A DNA stretch of 10,409 bases, taken from an uncultured Gammaproteobacteria bacterium (GTDB taxonomy: Bacteria; Pseudomonadota; Gammaproteobacteria; Arenicellales; Poriferihabitantaceae). How positions within the stretch are numbered: the stretch's first letter is position 1; each line of letters opens with the position of its first letter. The position numbers were made by a program, and so were the translations under genes. Of this stretch, positions 5,825 through 10,409 are shown in pieces. The notes beneath the pieces were generated by a model that was not told the origin of the DNA, searched no databases, and worked only from the letters and a program-made list of their open reading frames with translations. The DNA lies in assembly GCA_938021685.1 (NCBI GenBank), contig CALIFM010000108.1, forward strand, positions 1-10,409. The letters are read 5' to 3'.

Positions 5825-7428
5825 TAAACGGCTTTCTTTAGAGCAGGGTAGTGCACATAAGAATTGGCCTGAAGTGTTACCTCTTGTAGATCGCAGGTAA
5901 TAAATGTCGGCGGGTCTTGATCGTTTTGCAAATCAAAGCAGATCACTTCATCGGGCCGGTTGTTTCGACTTGGGAAAAATAGACCTTCATTCCCATCGCA
6001 TAGATAGCGCATGTATGACTTCCACCAGCATTGCATCCAGTATTCTGATGCGCAGAAGGTTATATCCCAATTCACCATAGAGGGTTCGGTTTCTCTGGAT
6101 ATGCGGCGGCAGTTATTGTTGGTCTTTACTTTAAATTGACACCCTGTACCGTCAAGAGGATTCTGGAATTCTCTTGGCAGTAGATCCCCAAATTCACCTG
6201 TGCCTTCTAAAAAGAATTTCTGGCCTAAGAAGACTTTCCCAATCTGCGCAGGACCACCATCGCAAGTCACAATGTTTTGAAAAGTGATCGTTGCGCCCGG
6301 TACTTCAAACAAGCCGTCAAGGTTTAAAATAATGGGCCTTATAAATCCGCCAATCTTGGCCTTGTCTTGACAAACGGCGATATCGTAAACCGGCGCACCA
6401 TCGGAAAATATCGGAGGGTCTGAGATGATCTGACCCGATATCATGTTGTGATCTTTAATCACCGCGATATCGATTGCGCACACATCGCCTGAGCCTTGCC
6501 AGACACCAGAACCTTCGAACGTCCAAAAGTCTGAACTATCGCAATCACAAGATTTGGCTGCATCACCTGCAATGGTCCAGACGTTACACACGTCATTCCA
6601 TGCGAAGTTGCAGCGGTGAGGGCTCGTTAATCGCTGGACCTGATCGCAGCATGAATCATCTAATTCATACTTGGATTCGTCGAACGCATCTTTGGTGCCG
6701 AAGAACGGTTCCAGCATGAATTCCGGCCGCACGACTTCCACAAAAGCAGCTTTATCAACCACCTTTGGAGATTCTGCAAAAAAATCTTCCTCGCAGTTGG
6801 CCGTGCAGTCTTGAACGATAATAGTAATATCTTCGCAAAAACACTCAAGACCGCAGTTCTCAACCTCAACACAAACTACCTCGCCAGATGATATAAGTGG
6901 ATTTTGGCCGTTTGAGTCGTATATCTTAATATCGCACTCAAGGTCTTCAGTAGAGCCATCGGTTCTTGTGCACGTAACTGAAATGCTCGCAGTGCCAGCG
7001 GCTTGCGGTAATTGAATCGTTGATGAAAACGTTGATTCAGATAGAACCGTGGCCCCTGAAATAGTCCAAGTGCTAAATGATGCGTCTTGACAATCAATGA
7101 TGTTTATCTGAACTACTTCACCAACAGCTGCGCCATAAGGGCAATCGATGAACGGCCCTGATAGCTGGCCTTGTGAATTTTCTTCGCCTACTTCATAGGT
7201 CGCGCAAAGCTGTAAACGATATGTACCTGGAAGATTAGGGGTGATCGTCGTGGTCGCTTGATCAGTTGCGCTTAAATTTAAAAAACCGTTCAGAGGTCCT
7301 GATAGCTGGCTCCATTCAAGCTCAATTGCGCCTGTAATATTCGCGCCAACATACAGGTAGCTTTCACCTGCGCAAATAATGTCAGAGCCGGGACCCAGCC
7401 CAGCAGATAGTGAAATAATTGGAGTCAT
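5824..7428 (-). CDS. Distal-tail-like protein with N-terminal Ig-like domains
   Basis: This 534-aa protein seems to have three parts. Residues 4-112 form an Ig/PKD-like domain (IICAGESYLYVG, LEWSQLSGP, TITPNLPGTYRLQLC). Residues 113-170 look like a second beta-sandwich (WTISGATVLSESTFSSTIQL, ASISVTCTR). A cysteine-dense linker follows (VCVEVENCGLECFCED, 185-200). The C-terminal half carries AIDIAVIKDHNMISGQI (318-334), IGKVFLGQKFFLEG (396-409), a Trp/Tyr-rich block (YWMQCWWKSYMRYLCDG, 463-479) and RPDEVICFD (491-499). This order resembles distal tail proteins of siphophages (HNLS...IGRLFIGK...W...PDEV), which cap the tube and connect it to the hub. There are 28 cysteines. The start forms an ATGA overlap with the 70-aa gene, and the end overlaps the hub-like gene (TAATG). 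Structural role is likely; the distal-tail assignment is moderate. Confidence 0.65.
   Translation of the reverse strand: MTPIISLSAGLGPGSDIICAGESYLYVGANITGAIELEWSQLSGPLNGFLNLSATDQATTTITPNLPGTYRLQLCATYEVGEENSQGQLSGPFIDCPYGAAVGEVVQINIIDCQDASFSTWTISGATVLSESTFSSTIQLPQAAGTASISVTCTRTDGSTEDLECDIKIYDSNGQNPLISSGEVVCVEVENCGLECFCEDITIIVQDCTANCEEDFFAESPKVVDKAAFVEVVRPEFMLEPFFGTKDAFDESKYELDDSCCDQVQRLTSPHRCNFAWNDVCNVWTIAGDAAKSCDCDSSDFWTFEGSGVWQGSGDVCAIDIAVIKDHNMISGQIISDPPIFSDGAPVYDIAVCQDKAKIGGFIRPIILNLDGLFEVPGATITFQNIVTCDGGPAQIGKVFLGQKFFLEGTGEFGDLLPREFQNPLDGTGCQFKVKTNNNCRRISRETEPSMVNWDITFCASEYWMQCWWKSYMRYLCDGNEGLFFPSRNNRPDEVICFDLQNDQDPPTFITCDLQEVTLQANSYVHYPALKKAV
7157..7310 (-). repeat. 13-bp direct repeat within the 534-aa gene
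   Basis: CCTGATAGCTGGC (plus strand) occurs at 7157-7169 and 7298-7310, 141 bases (47 codons) apart. Both copies encode QLSGP in the same frame, inside the first Ig-like domain. This may be a trace of local duplication or a coincidence in a favoured loop. Confidence 0.5.
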
Positions 7429-7637
7429 GGCACAAGAGTGCCTTTAGGGTATATGCAGTAATTACCCGGGGCCAAAAACCGAACCCAAGTCTCTTTACCG
7501 CGAGGGCTTGAGAATTGAACCGATCCGATTTGGTTAGTATCGACAACGCACCATTCATAAGCTACTGGATTAGGACGCTCATCACGCACTAAAAACCATC
7601 GATCTGTGCAATCTGGATCTATGTCGAAAGTGGTCAT
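7425..7637 (-). CDS. Small tail protein, possible Ig/PKD-like fold
   Basis: This 70-aa protein lies between the tape measure and distal-tail-like genes, with ATGA overlaps at both ends. A ribosome site GAAGG (7651-7647) lies 9 bases before the ATG. I do not recognise a named family. The pattern AYEWCVVDTNQIGSVQF followed by WVRFLAPGNYCIYPKG has the spacing of a short Ig/PKD-like beta-sandwich: a Trp strand, a middle strand, then a Gly-x-Tyr turn and final strand. Cysteines are at 10, 30 and 61. No signal peptide or membrane segment is present. In lambda the genes after the tape measure encode tail-tip parts (M, L), but this protein is shorter than gpM and shows no clear resemblance. A tip component or adaptor is the likely role, by position only. 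Confidence 0.7.
   Translation of the reverse strand: MTTFDIDPDCTDRWFLVRDERPNPVAYEWCVVDTNQIGSVQFSSPRGKETWVRFLAPGNYCIYPKGTLVP
7429..7442 (-). promoter_or_regulatory. Start-codon-abutting hairpin
   Basis: On the minus strand GGCAC TCTT GTGCC makes a perfect 5-bp stem with a 4-base loop that ends directly before the ATG of the 534-aa gene. The only ribosome-site-like sequence, AAAGG (7445-7441), overlaps the stem and lies 12 bases from the ATG. The hairpin could either hide that site until ribosomes finish the 70-aa gene, or shorten the effective spacing. Either way it suggests coupled initiation. Confidence 0.4.
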
Positions 7638-9565
7638 GCAGCTAAACCTTCTTCTGCGGCCCGCTCAAATAACAATTTAGCCATGCGCCCAGTCAGTAAC
7701 GCTTCATCGTCAATGCCATCAAAATCGATATTGATATCAATGCGGCGTCGGCTGTTGGTTTCAGCGGCTGCAGCAGTTCCTGCACCAGCATCAGGAACAA
7801 CGGGCCCGGTGTTAGCTGCGGTATCAGCGCCGCCAACGCTAGCTGTAGACGGGCTGCCGAATGAGGTGCTATTCAACGCATCTAACTGAGCAAACGCTGC
7901 GATGGCTGTTTGTGTGGCTGCTAATAGGTTTAATGGCCACGGTTGCTCAAGCGCTCTAGCTATACCAACAGCAGCTGATATCGCAATTTGGCCACGACCA
8001 AATAACTTGTTTTGTTCGAATCGTTTCTTGTTTAAAGCATTTGACTCTTCAGCAGCTTTACGCTCAGCCTCGGTCATCTGCTCAGTGATTTCTATGTACG
8101 CACCAACCGGACGCATCGCAGCATCTAGCGCCTGATTAGCCGTTTCTGCCAAACCTTCCCAGAACTGTCGTGTTATGTCGATCTGGGTTTCAAGATGTTC
8201 AATCAAGGAATCTAGGCTTTCGTCACGAGCAGAAAGCATACGATTAACTTCTGCTTGTTCTAGTTCTTCTTGCTGCTCACGAAGCTCAACCATGCGATCA
8301 CCGGCATTTTTGAACACATTGAACAATCGGTCGTTGTGAGCTTTTTGTGATTCTTCTTCTTCGCGCCTTAATTCTTCTCGCGCTCTGGCTGCTTCTCTCA
8401 GCGTGTCCCTATCAGGTCCTGCCCCTGAATTCGATGATGAGTCAGAACTTGTCTGATCGCCCAATTGCCTTAGTCGAGGGCCGGTGGTCTCGTCAGATAA
8501 ATCAAATCCTGAAAGCGCATCACTGCTAATCCCTTCAAGCGCTGGTGTGTTCTGCTCTACATAGCCGTTTAGAAAGTCGACCGTGCCAACTACCTCGTCA
8601 CGCAGCAGTGCAAATCCGTCAGCAACCATTCCGTTGACGCCGTTAAATACAGTGGATGCAACCCCAGCCACTTGTGATATTGCAGAAGTTATTGGCTCTG
8701 GAATGCGTCTATAGAAATCAGCAAGCGTTATGGTTATAGATGGAATAAGAGTGTCAGTTATGAACGAGGTTATGGTTTTTGCCATCTGACCGTATTCATC
8801 CAGTAAATCGATGCCTGCAACTAATACGTTGTTAACCGTCGTCATAGCAGGCGCAAAATCTGCGAATAGAGCAAGACTGTAATCATCCCAGCGCTGGGTT
8901 AATTCAGTGAGTGAGCGCCGGTAATCATCAATATCGTCCACTTGTTGCTGTGAGAACACATCAGGAACATCGTCAATGTTTGTTCGAAGATCGCCAATCA
9001 GATCATTTAACTTCTCGGTGTTCTGAATCGTTCGAAGGAATGGCCGTCCATCTTCATCACCCAAGACTTCTTTAATGGCAAAGATTCTGTCCTCGGCGTT
9101 ATCCAGCTCGCCAACCTGTTCAAGAAAGTCAGCTAATTGGAACCGCGAATTCGTGACGTTTAGATCAAGCTCAAACCCATCTAAATCCTGAAGCAACCCG
9201 AATAGTGGCCCAGTCTCTAATCGAGCGTCGGCAATACGCTCTTTAAGGCTCAGTACGGCCTCATTCAGATTGTCTAGGTCAACATCCCCCGCAGCGTCTC
9301 GCACGGACAAGAACAGGGCTTGCGTCTCCCTGAACGATAAATCGATCTGTCTGGCTGTATCGGTTAGAGATAATGCAAGCTCTCTACCTCTAGTCACAGC
9401 GTTGCCAAGAACCACTGCCAAACTTGCAGCAGCAGCGGTTGCAATACCCAAGGCAACTTTTGCAGTGGGTCCAATCGATTTCAAGCGTTTAGATAAAGAG
9501 CTTAGCGGGCCTTTGGTTAAGTCCCGCGCTCTTAGTAAGATGGTTAAGTCGTCAGCTCTATTCAT
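7634..9565 (-). CDS. Tape measure protein
   Basis: This 643-aa protein spans the tail tube and sets its length. Features in order: a basic N-terminus, a hydrophobic Ala-rich segment (about 33-55, KVALGIATAAAASLAVVLG), long helical regions, a second hydrophobic stretch (about 236-310), a highly charged likely coiled coil (about 385-460, with AREELRREEEE), then NKKRFEQNKLFGRGQIAISA (512-531) and a hydrophobic tract to about 562 ending AFAQLDALNSTSF. That last block is characteristic of tape measure C-termini. An Ala/Pro/Gly-rich linker (570-602) precedes a short acidic tail. It has no cysteine at all, unlike the genes that follow. At about 0.15 nm per residue the tail would be roughly 95 nm, an estimate. 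Its ATG lies within the last 8 bases of the frameshifted chaperone frame, the lambda GT-H arrangement. Confidence 0.9.
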   Translation of the reverse strand: MNRADDLTILLRARDLTKGPLSSLSKRLKSIGPTAKVALGIATAAAASLAVVLGNAVTRGRELALSLTDTARQIDLSFRETQALFLSVRDAAGDVDLDNLNEAVLSLKERIADARLETGPLFGLLQDLDGFELDLNVTNSRFQLADFLEQVGELDNAEDRIFAIKEVLGDEDGRPFLRTIQNTEKLNDLIGDLRTNIDDVPDVFSQQQVDDIDDYRRSLTELTQRWDDYSLALFADFAPAMTTVNNVLVAGIDLLDEYGQMAKTITSFITDTLIPSITITLADFYRRIPEPITSAISQVAGVASTVFNGVNGMVADGFALLRDEVVGTVDFLNGYVEQNTPALEGISSDALSGFDLSDETTGPRLRQLGDQTSSDSSSNSGAGPDRDTLREAARAREELRREEEESQKAHNDRLFNVFKNAGDRMVELREQQEELEQAEVNRMLSARDESLDSLIEHLETQIDITRQFWEGLAETANQALDAAMRPVGAYIEITEQMTEAERKAAEESNALNKKRFEQNKLFGRGQIAISAAVGIARALEQPWPLNLLAATQTAIAAFAQLDALNSTSFGSPSTASVGGADTAANTGPVVPDAGAGTAAAAETNSRRRIDINIDFDGIDDEALLTGRMAKLLFERAAEEGLAA

Positions 9566-10231
9566 TCTCTAAAATATCCATCCAGTCAAACCGGCTTTCT
9601 GGCTTACTGTCTGTTGATTGCTTTAACGACTTGATAGCCTCTTCGCGTTGTGCTTTTGGCAGCTCTTTGATTCTGCAAGCTGCGTAAAACGCTATTTGGT
9701 CTTCGGTGAGGTCTTCCAGTACTTCAAAAAAATACTTACCTCCAACCTCATTGCCTATTGCCCTGCAAAGCCTAGCTAGTCGGCTGCTTGGCTCTTTGTC
9801 GAGTTTCCCAGCTGTTCACGCGTTTTATCATCGAGTGAATACTTATCTTCTTCAGTAGCTAAATCTGAATTGCGCTTACGAATGATTGCCGCCATTTCGA
9901 TGGCCTCGTCATAGTCCAATGAGTCGCAAAACTTCTTAAAGCTCCAGTCGGGCGATGGATCATCACTCGAATCATCGTGTGGCTTGGAACCTTTGAAGTA
10001 CGCCGTGCCGTCTGGGTTGGCTAACTGAATAAATAAGCATGTTGCAACGGCGTCGTAGGTTTTCTTGCCGTCGTTAAACTTATGTTCGATTGCGTTTCTT
10101 TGAGCACGATCACCAGAGCGATAATTGAACTTACTGCCATCGCGTTTGACGCCAACGTTTACTTTGTTAGCGCCTCCGAACAATTTTCCGAACGGATTTT
10201 CACTGATCTGGATTCCAGATGATTTAGCCAT
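9558..10231 (-). CDS. Frameshifted long tail assembly chaperone (gpGT-like)
   Basis: The -1 frame after the GGGAAAC heptamer is open for 81 codons, from CTC at 9803 to TAG at 9560-9558. Joined to the first 143 residues it gives a 224-aa product. The extension starts LDKEPSSRLARLCRAIGNEV, has a central helical part (GKYFFEVLEDLTEDQIAFYA) and ends RFDWMDILENE. It contains no ATG, GTG or TTG until a Met seven residues from its end, so it cannot easily be translated alone; the shift is the natural way to use it. In lambda the T extension is thought to contact the tail tube protein while the G part binds the tape measure, and the same role is inferred here. The frame ends 8 bases into the tape measure gene. 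Confidence 0.82.
9776..10231 (-). CDS. Tail assembly chaperone, short form (gpG-like)
   Basis: This 151-aa acidic protein precedes the tape measure gene, where siphophages encode the tail assembly chaperone that holds the tape measure protein soluble during tail assembly. I identify it by position and by the frameshift site near its end rather than by sequence. The N-terminus contains NPFGKLFGGANKVNVGVKRD, which looks beta-rich. The rest is mostly helical, including SFKKFCDSLDYDEAIEMAAI (97-116) and a hydrophilic C-terminus. The ATG follows GAGAG (10244-10240) with an 8-base spacer. Most ribosomes should finish here at TAG 9778-9776. A minority would shift at codons 142-143 and make the longer form. 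The chaperone is not normally part of the finished virion. Confidence 0.8.
   Translation of the reverse strand: MAKSSGIQISENPFGKLFGGANKVNVGVKRDGSKFNYRSGDRAQRNAIEHKFNDGKKTYDAVATCLFIQLANPDGTAYFKGSKPHDDSSDDPSPDWSFKKFCDSLDYDEAIEMAAIIRKRNSDLATEEDKYSLDDKTREQLGNSTKSQAAD
9803..9809 (-). promoter_or_regulatory. Programmed -1 frameshift heptamer GGGAAAC
   Basis: On the minus strand the bases read G GGA AAC in the chaperone frame, where GGA and AAC are codons 142 and 143. This is the X XXY YYZ form, and lambda uses GGGAAAG at the same place. A slip of one base re-reads them as GGG AAA and continues CTC GAC AAA in the -1 frame. A possible stimulating hairpin starts 15 bases later: GCAGCC (9787-9782) pairs with GGCTTTGC (9772-9765) with a small bulge. 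That structure is weak and may not matter. Confidence 0.85.
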
Positions 10232-10260
10232 AGGGGTGACTCTCTTTTTGAGTTAAGGGG

Positions 10261-10409
10261 TTAAGATGCTTTTTTCTGTGGTGTTTTATCGATGCCAGCA
10301 CCTTTTTCAAGCGTGCCTTGAGCCTGTAGCGCAATGCCTGCTTCAGCCGCTGTGCATTCCCAATAGCCATCAACTTCAAACGTTCGAGTGAACATCTGAC
10401 AATCGGCAT
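10261..10409 (-). CDS. C-terminal end of an upstream virion gene, possibly major tail protein
   Basis: The minus-strand frame entering at 10407 is open for 48 codons to TAA at 10263-10261. It reads CQMFTRTFEVDGYWECTAAE and then AGIALQAQGTLEKGAGIDKT, ending KKAS. The start lies outside the window. It stops 29 bases before the chaperone ATG. In siphophages the gene in front of the chaperone is usually the major tail tube protein, so that is the best guess, but too little is visible to confirm it. I prefer this frame to the overlapping one that runs to 10224, because that alternative gives a very basic, low-complexity peptide typical of a shadow frame. Confidence 0.6.
   Translation of the reverse strand, partial: ADCQMFTRTFEVDGYWECTAAEAGIALQAQGTLEKGAGIDKTPQKKAS

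Noticed and set aside
6660..7097. Two minus-strand frames of 70-73 codons within the 534-aa gene
   Set aside because: Both are alternate frames of the 534-aa protein, with basic, low-complexity translations.
7683..9572. Plus-strand frames opposite the tape measure gene
   Set aside because: Long helical, Ala-rich genes often leave open antisense frames. None shows a recognisable domain or good start context.
10224..10409. 61-codon minus-strand frame ending at 10224, overlapping the chaperone start
   Set aside because: Its translation is very basic and low in complexity, and it overlaps the chaperone start. The neighbouring frame ending at 10261 gives a balanced protein-like sequence.

Overview
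The window looks like part of a tailed-phage genome or prophage with a long, non-contractile tail (siphovirus-like). Two gene blocks converge. A short plus-strand block (1-989) carries small early-type genes: a YbcO/DUF1364-like nuclease, a RusA-like Holliday junction resolvase and an unrecognised small protein. A long minus-strand block (10409 down to 1122) is a tail operon. The host is probably a Gram-negative bacterium, since the YbcO/RusA pair recalls the nin-type region of lambdoid phages. A marine or exopolysaccharide-producing host is a guess from the glycosidase alone.

The minus-strand block reads in order: the last codons of an upstream virion gene (possibly the major tail protein); a tail assembly chaperone whose reading frame is extended by a -1 frameshift at a GGGAAAC heptamer (lambda G/GT arrangement); a 643-aa tape measure protein; a 70-aa small protein; a 534-aa protein with Ig-like N-terminal domains and a distal-tail-like C-terminal half; a 587-aa tail-hub-like protein; an unrecognised 549-aa protein; a 71-aa single Ig-like domain protein; and a 355-aa glycoside hydrolase family 16 enzyme that ends the operon. 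Most junctions are ATGA, TAATG or TGATG overlaps, so the genes are probably translationally coupled and expressed together as late genes.

The genes fit one tail-tip assembly. The chaperone pair would load the tape measure protein, which would set tail length. The distal and hub proteins would cap the tube. The 549-aa protein, the small Ig-like proteins and the GH16 enzyme would form the host-facing end, with GH16 cutting a surface or extracellular polysaccharide. The three large tip proteins are unusually cysteine-rich (about 5% by hand count), while the tape measure protein just upstream has no cysteine.

The only intergenic stretch of note is 990-1121, between the converging blocks. It holds small inverted repeats that may act as a weak bidirectional terminator. 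I saw no tRNA, rRNA, CRISPR array, insertion sequence or integrase. No promoter could be supported: the tail operon's promoter must lie beyond 10409, and that of the early block before position 1.
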